NCBI GenBank assembly: GCA_012960465.1
Contig: DUBF01000047.1
Coordinates: 1 to 34,978, forward strand
Length of the DNA: 34,978 bases
Reading direction: 5' to 3'
Origin: Rhodospirillales bacterium
Lineage (GTDB): Bacteria > Pseudomonadota > Alphaproteobacteria > Rhodospirillales > UBA2165
Part shown: one piece after another, positions 23,793 through 33,966 of the stretch
Layout of the letters: the number at the start of each line of letters is the position of its first letter
Numbering within the stretch: position 1 is the stretch's first letter
Made by a program: the position numbers and the translations under genes
Notes under the pieces: generated by a model
The model's database searches: none
Seen by the model: the letters and a program-made list of their open reading frames with translations, nothing else
What the model was told of the DNA's origin: nothing

Positions 23793-24122
23793 TTAAGCAA
23801 CTTCATCAGACCGTGGCATTTCACCACTCCAGATTTTTTCTAAAGCATAAAATTCTCTAATTTCAGGTCGAAAAAGATGCACGACGACATCTCCACTATC
23901 AATAAGAACCCAATCATTTTGATCTGTTCCTTCGAGCGAAATTTCCGTCTGACCAGTCAATTTCATTTTTTCTTTGAGATGAACGGCCATAGCCGCAACT
24001 TGCCTTTGAGACGTGCCCGTTGCAATGACCATATAATCGGCAAAACTTGTTTTACCAGCGAGGTTGATAACGACGACATCTTGAGCCTTATCGTTTTCTA
24101 GGGACGCTTTCGTTATATCCAA
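23793..24122 (-). CDS. rsfS: Ribosome silencing factor RsfS
   Basis: This factor binds ribosomal protein L14 and blocks subunit joining in starvation. The coordinates give 109 residues from a TTG codon: KAQDVVVINLAGKTSFADYMVIATGTS near the start, then NDWVLIDSGDVVVHLF and REFYALEKIW, all typical. The TTG lacks a ribosome binding site. In the same frame, 26 codons upstream, an ATT codon (complement of 24198-24200) stands nine bases behind a perfect AAGGAG (complement of 24210-24215). The extra residues are basic and end in AKKLL, so a 135-residue product from a rare ATT start is possible. Confidence 0.93.
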   Translation of the reverse strand: MDITKASLENDKAQDVVVINLAGKTSFADYMVIATGTSQRQVAAMAVHLKEKMKLTGQTEISLEGTDQNDWVLIDSGDVVVHLFRPEIREFYALEKIWSGEMPRSDEVA

Positions 24123-24235
24123 AAGTTTTTTCGCACGCGTTTTTAGATTTGCATTTGATTTTCTTTTTGAACTAATTAGCGTCTTAGCTTTACGAGGAAT
24201 AGTGCACTTCTCCTTTAGTTTATTACATTAAGTTA

Positions 24236-24841
24236 TTAATAAAATTTTATCGCGCCAATCCCAGCACGAACACGCGTTGCAGAAATTGCATCCGGTTTAA
24301 TATTGAGAAAAGACCAGGCAGGTGCTTGCATAACACTTAAGCGGCGCACCTGACCTTCACTTACCCGATAACGAGCAAACCGTTTGGCTGCAAATCCCGC
24401 TAAAGCTCTGTTAGTGTATGTTGGCCTTGTAAAAATCGCAATGGGGACGGTCCTAAAAATATCCTGCCAATCTTTCCACTTTGAGATTTGAATTAAATTG
24501 TCGGCACCCATAAGCCAGACAAAACTGGCTTTCGGATAAATTTGTTTTAGTTTCTTTAACGTTTCAGCCGTGTACGTTGTACCCAGCTCAATTTCAATAT
24601 CCGTCACCCTGATACGCCGGTCTTGAGACATTGTGTGGGCTGATTGTATACGAACGTCAAAATCAGCCATTCCATTCGATGGCTTCAAAGGGTTCTGTGG
24701 CGAAACCATCCACCACACCTCATCCAGATACATAAGGTCAAGGGCTTGCCGACTAACATGTAGGTGTCCCCTATGCGCGGGATTAAATGAACCACCTAAT
24801 ATTCCAATTCGCTTATGCGCGAATGATTTGTCTCTATTCAA
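24236..24841 (-). CDS. nadD: Nicotinate-nucleotide adenylyltransferase NadD
   Basis: A 201-residue nucleotidyltransferase making nicotinate adenine dinucleotide for NAD synthesis. It shows the phosphate-binding GILGGSFNPAHRGHLHVS (about 13-30), VSPQNPLKP, FVWLMGADNLIQISKWKDW and the ISATRVRAGI motif at the C terminus. The start is TTG at 24841 with AAGG eight bases upstream; no in-frame ATG fits better. The 179 bases back to proA contain no convincing gene. Confidence 0.95.
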   Translation of the reverse strand: MNRDKSFAHKRIGILGGSFNPAHRGHLHVSRQALDLMYLDEVWWMVSPQNPLKPSNGMADFDVRIQSAHTMSQDRRIRVTDIEIELGTTYTAETLKKLKQIYPKASFVWLMGADNLIQISKWKDWQDIFRTVPIAIFTRPTYTNRALAGFAAKRFARYRVSEGQVRRLSVMQAPAWSFLNIKPDAISATRVRAGIGAIKFY

Positions 24842-25020
24842 AGTAGCAACCTTAACTTTATGACTTTAGCGTTTTATAAATATTCTTTAAAGTTTCCATG
24901 ATCAAAAAATTGACAAATAACATACGCACCAACAACCATTTAGTTAACTGCAACTTTTTGGGTAGGTCGGATAAAACTTGATAATATAACCATTGAAATT
25001 TCAAAACCAACGTGATGTTT

Positions 25021-26283
25021 TTACGGACGTGTTTGACCATCACCACGAACAATATATTTAAAGGTGGTGAGTTGTTCAACTCCTACTGGCCCGCGAGCAT
25101 GCATTTTACCTGTCGAAATACCAATCTCTGCACCCATACCAAACTCACCACCATCTGCAAATTGAGTGGAAGCATTGTGCACTGCTATAGCACTATTAAC
25201 ACCCCTCAAAAAAAACTCTGCTATATCTACGTCATTCGTAACAATAGCATCGGTGTGTTCTGTGCCATGGTGGTTAATATGGTCAATAGCTTCCTCAACG
25301 CCATTAACCACGCGAATACTTATTATTGAATCGAGATATTCAGTATCCCAATCAGCCTCATCTGCAGTAAACACTCTGTCATCAAGCGCCCGAATTTCAG
25401 CTTCCCCTCTAATCTCACAACCTGCCTGATCTAGCGCATCTAAAATAGGTGCTAGATGTGTTCCAACCGCCTCATGATCAATCAACAGGGTTTCCGTCGC
25501 TCCGCAAATACCCGTGCGGCGCATCTTTGCATTTAATACAATATCGCACGCCATATCAGGGCTCGAATCAACATTCACGTAGGTATGACAAATACCCTCT
25601 AAATGCGCAAAAATGGGTATCTTGGCTTCCGTCTGGACCCGTTCAACCAAAGAACGACCGCCGCGTGGCACAATTACGTCAATAAAGTCAGTCATCGTCA
25701 GCATCTCACCAACAGCGGCTCGATCTTTTGTAGGAACCATCTGTATTGCTCCTGCAGGCAGTTCGGCAACTTCTAGAGCAAATTCTAGGCAGTCAAAAAT
25801 AGCAGAAGAAGAGTGAAAACTCTCGGAGCCACCTCTCAAAATAGATGCATTACCAGACTTAAGACATAAGCCCCCCGCATCGGCCGTCACATTTGGCCGC
25901 GACTCATAAATTACACCAATAACTCCGAGAGGCACACCAACCCGAGAGATTGAAAGCCCATTGGGCTGCTTCCAACTATCGATAATACGGCCAACAGGAT
26001 CACTAAGTCCTGAAATAGCGTCCAATCCATCGGCCATACTATTAATTCGCTCGCGATTTAATTCTAATCGATCTAACATCGCTGGTGTTAGACCCTTTTG
26101 TTTTCCCTCCTCAATATCTTTGTCATTAGCCTGAATTATTTTTTCCATATTATCACGCAAGGAACTAGCTGCTATTTTGATAGCGTGGTTTTTAGCTTCA
26201 GTGGAAGAATTGGCGAGCACCTGAGCGGCATCTTTAGCTTCTTTGCCTATGTCCCTCATAATTTTTGTAACAGTCTTAGACAT
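25021..26283 (-). CDS. proA: Gamma-glutamyl phosphate reductase ProA
   Basis: A 420-residue NADPH-dependent enzyme reducing gamma-glutamyl phosphate to glutamate semialdehyde, the second step of proline synthesis. Features are GVIGVIYESRPNVTADAGGLCLKSGNASILRGG (motifs ESRPNVT and KSGNA), VPRGGRSLVERV, the active-site region MRRTGICGATETLL with the catalytic Cys, and NASTQFADGGEFGMGAEIGIST. It follows proB by nine bases. The ATG at 26283 has AGGA seven bases upstream. Confidence 0.98.
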   Translation of the reverse strand: MSKTVTKIMRDIGKEAKDAAQVLANSSTEAKNHAIKIAASSLRDNMEKIIQANDKDIEEGKQKGLTPAMLDRLELNRERINSMADGLDAISGLSDPVGRIIDSWKQPNGLSISRVGVPLGVIGVIYESRPNVTADAGGLCLKSGNASILRGGSESFHSSSAIFDCLEFALEVAELPAGAIQMVPTKDRAAVGEMLTMTDFIDVIVPRGGRSLVERVQTEAKIPIFAHLEGICHTYVNVDSSPDMACDIVLNAKMRRTGICGATETLLIDHEAVGTHLAPILDALDQAGCEIRGEAEIRALDDRVFTADEADWDTEYLDSIISIRVVNGVEEAIDHINHHGTEHTDAIVTNDVDIAEFFLRGVNSAIAVHNASTQFADGGEFGMGAEIGISTGKMHARGPVGVEQLTTFKYIVRGDGQTRP

Positions 26284-26292
26284 CTCTCCGTC

Positions 26293-28516
<2,224 letters not shown>

Positions 28517-28578
28517 TTAGGTGCTAAAATCTCATTACTTTAAAGAAAACCGAATAGATATCTTATAATCTTGACACT

Positions 28579-28607
28579 AAAAAAGGGGAACAAATAGCCA
28601 TTCCCCT
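28579..28607 (-). terminator. Intrinsic terminator after rpmA
   Basis: On the minus strand AGGGGAA pairs with TTCCCCT around a ten-base loop and is followed at once by TTTTTT. It lies 30 bases after the rpmA stop and before obgE, so obgE is probably also read from its own promoter in the remaining 80 bases or by read-through. Confidence 0.9.
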
Positions 28608-28636
28608 CAAAAATTCTGGATTGGCTGTCAATATAC

Positions 28637-28894
28637 TCAGACCAACGGCTCCACGCCAACAAATGTTTTTCCGGAACCTGCTTTCCGAAACTTAACTTTA
28701 CCTTCAGTAAGAGAAAATATCGTATGATCTTTTCCAATACCAACATTTTCGCCTGGATGCCATTTTGTACCACGTTGCCGGATTATTATATTTCCCGCAA
28801 GAACGGCTTCGCCACCAAATTTTTTAACACCAAGTCGACGGCCAGCCGAATCACGACCATTCCGAGATGAGCCTCCAGCCTTTTTATGTGCCAT
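28637..28894 (-). CDS. rpmA: 50S ribosomal protein L27
   Basis: An 85-residue ribosomal protein whose N terminus reaches the peptidyl transferase centre. [52 protein letters not shown] and KDHTIFSL are all diagnostic. The length is standard. The ribosome binding site AAGGAG lies inside the last codons of rplU, and the genes are two bases apart, so they are co-translated. Confidence 0.98.
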   Translation of the reverse strand: MAHKKAGGSSRNGRDSAGRRLGVKKFGGEAVLAGNIIIRQRGTKWHPGENVGIGKDHTIFSLTEGKVKFRKAGSGKTFVGVEPLV

Positions 28895-28896
28895 AT

Positions 28897-29508
28897 CTAT
28901 TTCTCCTTAGTCGTCTTCGGGACAGATTTCTTTTTAGTTGGTGCTTTTTTTTCAACATCAGATTCAGTTCCGGTAGCCTTTTTCTCAGCGGCAATTTTCT
29001 TCTTTGGGGCAGGCGATTTAACTTCAGTGCTATTCCTCGTAGCTGGCGACTTAGCACTCGTACTTTTTTCTTCGGCTGGTGCTTTGGTTTCTGCAGTTTT
29101 TGGCTTATCAGCCTTAGGCTTTTCCTTTTCTGCTGGCTTTGAACCACTATCTTGAGACACTGTCTCTTTTTTAGCTGCCGTTTTTACTGCTCCTTTGCCA
29201 TTGATGTCTAAAACACGTAGAACAGTCTGATTCTGACGATGACCTTTTTTACGCTTGTAACCCTGACGCCTTTTTTTCTTAAAAACGATTATCTTATCGG
29301 CACGTGATTGATCCATCACTTCGCAGTTAACCGCAGCATTAGAAACCATAGGCGCACCCACTTCTGGGTCTTTGCCATCTTCTCCAACAATCAACACCTT
29401 ATCTAGCTTTATCTTGGCACCAGCATCGCCTAAAAGTTTCTCAACGACGATAACATCGCCAGGTGTTACTCTGTATTGCTTACCGCCGGTTTTTATGACT
29501 GCGTACAT
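28897..29508 (-). CDS. rplU: 50S ribosomal protein L21 with long basic tail
   Basis: A 203-residue protein. Residues 1-103 are a normal L21: [46 protein letters not shown] and TVLRVLDI. The last 100 residues are a low-complexity Lys/Ala/Pro/Thr/Ser tail rich in KK, AEK and PAPKKK repeats, doubling the usual length. Such tails occur in alphaproteobacterial L21 but this one is long. The ATG at 29508 starts the conserved core; a GTG at 29523 in frame lacks a ribosome binding site. Confidence 0.96.
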   Translation of the reverse strand: MYAVIKTGGKQYRVTPGDVIVVEKLLGDAGAKIKLDKVLIVGEDGKDPEVGAPMVSNAAVNCEVMDQSRADKIIVFKKKRRQGYKRKKGHRQNQTVLRVLDINGKGAVKTAAKKETVSQDSGSKPAEKEKPKADKPKTAETKAPAEEKSTSAKSPATRNSTEVKSPAPKKKIAAEKKATGTESDVEKKAPTKKKSVPKTTKEK

Positions 29509-29540
29509 GGTTCTCTTTTTCACTTAATTTTATGCCGTAC

Positions 29541-29567
29541 AAAAATAGGGCACCAACTCTGGAGCCC
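29541..29567 (-). promoter_or_regulatory. Hairpin with U-tract in the rplU leader, possible attenuator
   Basis: On the minus strand GGGC-T-CC, an AGAGTT loop, and GG-T-GCCC form a GC-rich hairpin (29548-29567), followed by TATTTTTG. It lies between the predicted rplU promoter and the rplU start, which is the layout of a transcription attenuator or ribosomal-protein leader. The stem is short and has a T-T mismatch, so function is uncertain. Confidence 0.5.
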
Positions 29568-29582
29568 ACACGGAAGGCGCGG

Positions 29583-29611
29583 AAATTAGCGGTCTAAGGG
29601 GCAAATGTCAA
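29583..29611 (-). promoter_or_regulatory. rplU-rpmA promoter
   Basis: On the minus strand a perfect TTGACA (complement of 29606-29611) is followed after 17 bases by TAATTT (29583-29588). It sits 75 bases upstream of the rplU start in a gap of about 230 bases. The -35 and spacing are ideal and the -10 is moderate. Confidence 0.7.
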
Positions 29612-29736
29612 TGGGTAATAATCCCAATTTATCTTGATTTTTTACTATCTCTGCTTTTTTTACTAAAGTCCAAGACAAGATGGCTAGGTTATATAAGATT
29701 AAACCGCTTTAATTTTGTTAAACTATTACCTAATGC

Positions 29737-31338
29737 TTAGTTTTGGGCATTGAAACTAGAGCCATCGACGCGATCCCAGTATACGTCAAGCCGGGCGTCT
29801 TCAATGCTTTCACCTCTTAATAACGCCCCTGTTTCGACCTTTGGATAAATCTGGTCGGCTAGAAGTATTTTACTTCCCGAGAGCCTTCGTACGATATGTC
29901 GCCGAGTTAAAAATTGGGGGTGCTCCACTCCTGAGGCTCCGATCAATTCACCAATCGCTATAAGAGTATTGTGATGAAAATTCCGAACTTGAGCCGCTTT
30001 CTTATCAATATCTAATACTCGATACCGTCGAGGATCCATGGTTGTAATACCAGTAGGACAGTGGCCTGAGGCACAATCTCTAGCCTGGATGCATCCGAGT
30101 GCAAACATAAATGGTCTAGCCATATTGATCCAGTCAGCACCTAAAGCGCAGTGTTGTACGACATCATATGCACTGACGACCTTTCCTGAAGCAGCAATTT
30201 TTATCCGGTGGCGCAGATTTGCGCCAATGAGAGCGTTATCAACAAACACAAGTGCATCTTTAAGGGGAGAGCCCAAATGATCGGTAAACTCCGCTGGCGC
30301 AGCACCGGTTCCACCTTCAGCACCATCAACAGTTATAAAATCAATAAATTGCTGCCGATTAACCATAGCCTTTACGATCGCAATAAATTCCCAAGGATGA
30401 CCAATACACAGTTTTATGCCAACGGGTTTGCCGCCGCTAAGCTCTCTTAATTCAATAGCAAATGTTAGCAATTCATCAGGTGTAGAGAATTCAGGGTGAG
30501 ATGCGGGTGAAATACAATCTTCCCCTATTGGCACACCTCGAGTTGATGCAATTTCTTGGTTTACTTTGCTTGCAAGGAGCATTCCACCATGTCCTGGCTT
30601 AGCTCCTTGGCTTAATTTAATCTCAATCATTTTGACTTGATCAAGTTTAGCTTTTTCTTCGAATAATTTTCTATCTAGACGCCCGTCTGGTGTACGACAG
30701 CCAAAATAGCCTGTTGAGATTTGCCACACTAAATCGCCGGCGCCTGCCTCGTGATATTTTGACAACGACCCCTCACCCGTATTATGCGCAAATTTACCCA
30801 GGGCTGCGCCAGTATTAAGGGCTTGAATAGCTCGAGGAGAAAGCGAGCCGAATGACGTACCGGAAATATTTAATAGTGACATTTGATAAGCTTTATCACC
30901 TTCACCAACAGCCGTATAAAAATCTTCTGGCTCAGGATGTATTGGCGCTAATGAATGATTGAGCCATGTGAAATCTTCTTCGTACATATTCTCTATAGAA
31001 CCCAAAGGCCTTGCTGCTGTAATCGACTTTGCGCGCTGATAGACCATGGATCTTTGATTTCGCGAATAAGGCAACTCATCTTTATCGTCTTCCCAGAAAT
31101 ATTGGCGTAACTCTGGGCGGAAACTCTCAAAAAAGTAACGCATATGGCCAACGATAGGGAAATTTGCCCTCACTAAACTAGTTTTTTGAAAATAATCAAA
31201 AATGCCAATTACAGTTAGAAATACTGTTAATATTAAAATAAGCGCGAGGAGGGGTGTCATGATTACGAGAGGTAGAAGTATTATTGATGCTATTGCTGAA
31301 TATACTAATACTGAATAACGGCCCCATAAAAAATCCAT
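29737..31338 (-). CDS. Membrane-anchored FMN-binding glutamate synthase-like protein
   Basis: A 533-residue protein. Two hydrophobic helices lie near the N terminus (about 8-48: SVLVYSAIASIILLPLVIM and LLALILILTVFLTVIGIF). The rest is a glutamate-synthase central barrel: GSLSPRAIQALNTGA, AHNTGEGSLSKYH, EIKLSQGAKPGHGG, GIKLCIGHP, FITVDGAEGGTGAAP, then the 3Fe-4S cysteines C-x5-C-x4-C in GCIQARDCASGHCPTG. It lacks the glutaminase and GXGXG domains of true GltB, so its reaction is uncertain. The start chosen is ATG at 31338; the frame opens at a TTG, 31353. Confidence 0.88.
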   Translation of the reverse strand: MDFLWGRYSVLVYSAIASIILLPLVIMTPLLALILILTVFLTVIGIFDYFQKTSLVRANFPIVGHMRYFFESFRPELRQYFWEDDKDELPYSRNQRSMVYQRAKSITAARPLGSIENMYEEDFTWLNHSLAPIHPEPEDFYTAVGEGDKAYQMSLLNISGTSFGSLSPRAIQALNTGAALGKFAHNTGEGSLSKYHEAGAGDLVWQISTGYFGCRTPDGRLDRKLFEEKAKLDQVKMIEIKLSQGAKPGHGGMLLASKVNQEIASTRGVPIGEDCISPASHPEFSTPDELLTFAIELRELSGGKPVGIKLCIGHPWEFIAIVKAMVNRQQFIDFITVDGAEGGTGAAPAEFTDHLGSPLKDALVFVDNALIGANLRHRIKIAASGKVVSAYDVVQHCALGADWINMARPFMFALGCIQARDCASGHCPTGITTMDPRRYRVLDIDKKAAQVRNFHHNTLIAIGELIGASGVEHPQFLTRRHIVRRLSGSKILLADQIYPKVETGALLRGESIEDARLDVYWDRVDGSSFNAQN

Positions 31339-31419
31339 CACACTCACCCACAATGGTTTATCTAGATATACATTTAATCGTCATTATAAATTCGAAGCAA
31401 GAACTGTATTTTTTATCTG

Positions 31420-33081
31420 TCAAGAGACCTCTTGTTCACGTAAACGAAATCGCTGCAGTTTACCTGTTTGTGTTTTAGGAAGTTCATCAACAAAAACAAC
31501 AGATCGGGGATATTTATAAGGTGCAATTTCTTCTTTAACGAAATCTTGTAGCACCTTAATCAGCCCTTCATTACAGTCAAAACCATCCCTGGCAACAACG
31601 AAAGCTTTGACAATATTACCACGATCCGGATCCGGCGACGCAATAACAGCACATTCCGCGACTGCCTCGTGTTCCAACAATACACCCTCAACTTCAGGTC
31701 CAGAAATATTGTAGCCCGATGAGATGATCATATCATCAGCGCGCGCAACGTACTTAAAGTAACCATCTTTATTCATTTCATAAATATCACCAGGAAAATT
31801 CCACCCATTTCTGACGTAAATCGCTTGGCGCTCTGGATCATCAATGTATTTACAACCTGTCGGTCCCTGAACCGCAAGTTGGCCCGGCGTGCCTGCACGC
31901 ACTTCATTTCCAGTATCATCTACTACACGTGCCCGATAGCCAGGAATAGCTTTACCAGTATAACCGGCTCGCATTTCTTCTGGCGGAGCCGAAACAAAAA
32001 TATGAAACATCTCGGTTGATCCCAGGCCATCAATTAAACGAATACCCGTAGCTTTATTAAAAGCCTCCCATGTTGCTTTTGGCAAGGTTTCGCCCGCAGA
32101 AACGCCTTGTCGAAGTGATGACACATCGTAATCCTGAACCATATCCGCCATAGCTCGGTAGGCCGTTGGAGCGGTATAAATTTGTGTCACCTTATATTTT
32201 TGAATAGTTTCCAGTATCTTATCTGGCAAGGGGCTTTCTAAAAAACGGCTCGACGCACCAAATCGCATAGGAAAAATCGCAATTCCACCAAGCCCAAAGG
32301 TGAATGCCATCGGTGGTGTGCCGGTAACAATATCATTGGGCTCTAACTTAGCTATATAACGGCCACAGGTATCTGCCGTCGCGATTACGTCTCTATGAAA
32401 ATGCATAGCCCCTTTAGGTTGGCCTGTCGTACCAGATGTAAATGCTATTAATGCTATATCATCGGCGGCGGTATTTATGTTAATAAATTTGCCGGTTTTC
32501 TTTTCACATAAATATTCAAGTGTCGCTCTTTTTCCACCATTACCCACCTGGGATAAATACAATGTGTGCTTGATGCTACTGGTAAGGTCCAATGCGCTCT
32601 GCATTTCTTCGGCAAGATCCAAATCGCAAAGAGCTATTGATACATTTGCCCGATTTATCGAAACTTGAAGTTCTCGAGCGCGCAACATAGGCATCGTGGT
32701 CACACAGATTCCGCCAGCTTTCAAAACACCAAACCACGCTGCAAGGAGCATCGGTGTGTTAGGAGCCCGCAACAAAACCCTATTTCCGGTTACCAGTCCA
32801 CAGTCTTCTGTCAAAACCTCAGCGATGCGATTTGCCCGATCTAATAATTCTGAATATGTCCAGCTAACATCACCTAAATGAACAACATTGTTATTTTTGA
32901 ACCCTTGGTTAACGGCGTTATCTAAAAGTTCTGATGCGACGTTCATATAGTCAGGATAGGCGGACAATTCCGGCGTAGCAGAAAAATCAAAAGTGGGTAA
33001 CAAATTTTTAGGTGGGAGGCGATCAGCCGCAAAAGTATCATTATAAGCTGTTGGGACGCCGCCCGGGATTTTATGTGCCAT
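31420..33081 (-). CDS. Benzoate-CoA-ligase-like AMP-dependent acyl-CoA ligase
   Basis: A 553-residue ANL-superfamily enzyme expected to activate an aromatic carboxylate with ATP and CoA. The P-loop-like AFTSGTTGQPKGAMH lies at about 213-227. Other motifs are TGTPPMAFTFGLGG, IYTAPTAYRAM, IRLIDGLGSTEMFHIF, WNFPGDIYEMNKDGYFKYVARADDMIISSGYNISG and the C-terminal PKTQTGKLQRF with the catalytic Lys. The FTFGLGG segment is like benzoate and 2-aminobenzoate-CoA ligases. AAGGA lies seven bases before the ATG. A MarR regulator lies 20 bases upstream on the same strand, as in many aromatic acyl-CoA operons. Confidence 0.9.
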   Translation of the reverse strand: MAHKIPGGVPTAYNDTFAADRLPPKNLLPTFDFSATPELSAYPDYMNVASELLDNAVNQGFKNNNVVHLGDVSWTYSELLDRANRIAEVLTEDCGLVTGNRVLLRAPNTPMLLAAWFGVLKAGGICVTTMPMLRARELQVSINRANVSIALCDLDLAEEMQSALDLTSSIKHTLYLSQVGNGGKRATLEYLCEKKTGKFININTAADDIALIAFTSGTTGQPKGAMHFHRDVIATADTCGRYIAKLEPNDIVTGTPPMAFTFGLGGIAIFPMRFGASSRFLESPLPDKILETIQKYKVTQIYTAPTAYRAMADMVQDYDVSSLRQGVSAGETLPKATWEAFNKATGIRLIDGLGSTEMFHIFVSAPPEEMRAGYTGKAIPGYRARVVDDTGNEVRAGTPGQLAVQGPTGCKYIDDPERQAIYVRNGWNFPGDIYEMNKDGYFKYVARADDMIISSGYNISGPEVEGVLLEHEAVAECAVIASPDPDRGNIVKAFVVARDGFDCNEGLIKVLQDFVKEEIAPYKYPRSVVFVDELPKTQTGKLQRFRLREQEVS

Positions 33082-33101
33082 TATATCGTCCTTAAACCAA
33101 A

Positions 33102-33629
33102 CTATTCAATTTCAGCCTTTAGTATAGAGTTCTTTAAATCTCCTAATAACTTGTGCAGATCTAATGCACTTTCTCGATCTAAATTAGCCATAAGACTATT
33201 GACCCAAGAACTATGGGCTGGGATCATTTTATCGAGTGCATTTTGACCCTCCGAAGTAAGGCTTACATGCTGTACGCGCCGATCTTCAGTTGAAGGATCT
33301 CGTTTAATCAAATTATCATCGACTAATCGATCAACCAAAGGCGTAATATTCCCATTTGTCACCATCAAACGGTTTGATAGTTCGCGCATTGGCTGCCCAT
33401 CTGGCGCCCGGTCAATTTGCGCCAAAACATCAAAACGAGGTAACGTAGTATCAAAATCATCCCGCAAATTTTTTCTAACTCTACGCTCAATTAAATGTGT
33501 ACAAGTCAGGAGCCTCAGCCAAATCCGAAGATCAAGCTGTTCGTCATCGCTAAGGCCTGTCTCATAGTCACTCTTCGGATTATTAACCTTGTTTTTCCTA
33601 TCTGTTTTCGATAATGGTAAATCACCCAT
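33102..33629 (-). CDS. MarR family transcriptional regulator
   Basis: A 175-residue winged-helix regulator: DLRIWLRLLTCTHLIERRVRKNL, then RFDVLAQIDRAPDGQPMRELSNRLMVTNGNITPLVDRLVDDNLIKRDPSTEDRRVQHVSLTSEGQ, where TNGNITPLVDRL is the recognition helix and DRRVQHVSLT the wing. The ATG at 33629 is used; the frame also allows a TTG at 33647. It precedes the CoA ligase gene by 20 bases, so it likely senses an aromatic acid or its CoA ester and represses both genes through repeats just upstream. Confidence 0.9.
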   Translation of the reverse strand: MGDLPLSKTDRKNKVNNPKSDYETGLSDDEQLDLRIWLRLLTCTHLIERRVRKNLRDDFDTTLPRFDVLAQIDRAPDGQPMRELSNRLMVTNGNITPLVDRLVDDNLIKRDPSTEDRRVQHVSLTSEGQNALDKMIPAHSSWVNSLMANLDRESALDLHKLLGDLKNSILKAEIE

Positions 33630-33659
33630 AGATTCTAACCACCCCAATTAACTTATTAC

Positions 33660-33696
33660 TTTAGATCTAAACCATTTAATTTTAGATCAAATTATA
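33660..33696 (-). promoter_or_regulatory. Repeated MarR-type operator downstream of a TATAAT box
   Basis: A perfect palindrome TTTAGATCTAAA (33660-33671) and a near copy TTTAGATCAAA (33681-33691) start 21 bases apart, two helical turns. On the minus strand TATAAT (complement of 33691-33696) directly precedes them, so a bound repressor would block the start region of the marR-ligase transcript. No good -35 is visible at 17 bases. The rest of the gap, 33697-33966, shows no gene. Confidence 0.55.
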
Positions 33697-33966
33697 ATTT
33701 TGAACAAGCATCGGTAGATGAGGTTTAATGAAACAAATTATTAAATTCTGGAAGATATAAAATTTTTACTTTACTAAACCAGATGCACCAAATTGGAAAC
33801 CCTCAAAAAATTTGTGAATTAAACTGACGCGGCATTTAAATAACTGTTGGCATAACATAGGTGTAAAAATATTAGGAATGCAGTGCACGGACGTTAGTGG
33901 GTTAATATTCGAAAGTTGATACATATCATCTATAATCCTTAAGATTAAAATGACGGTTTGGAATCC
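33697..33966. other. Noncoding gap between divergent MarR and lipoprotein genes
   Basis: Very AT-rich sequence with no open frame worth calling and no clear hairpin. A TATAAT at about 33931-33936 (in CATCTATAATCC) may be the -10 of the lipoprotein gene, but its -35 is not convincing. Confidence 0.4.

Noticed and set aside
24858-25079. 73-codon minus-strand open frame between nadD and proA
   Set aside because: It overlaps the proA 3' end by 59 bases, has no family features and no good ribosome binding site.
28540-28773. 77-codon minus-strand frame overlapping rpmA
   Set aside because: It overlaps rpmA out of frame and crosses the terminator.
28867-29155. Several open frames on both strands across the rplU tail and rpmA start
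   Set aside because: They are products of the low-complexity Lys-rich tail of L21 read in other frames.
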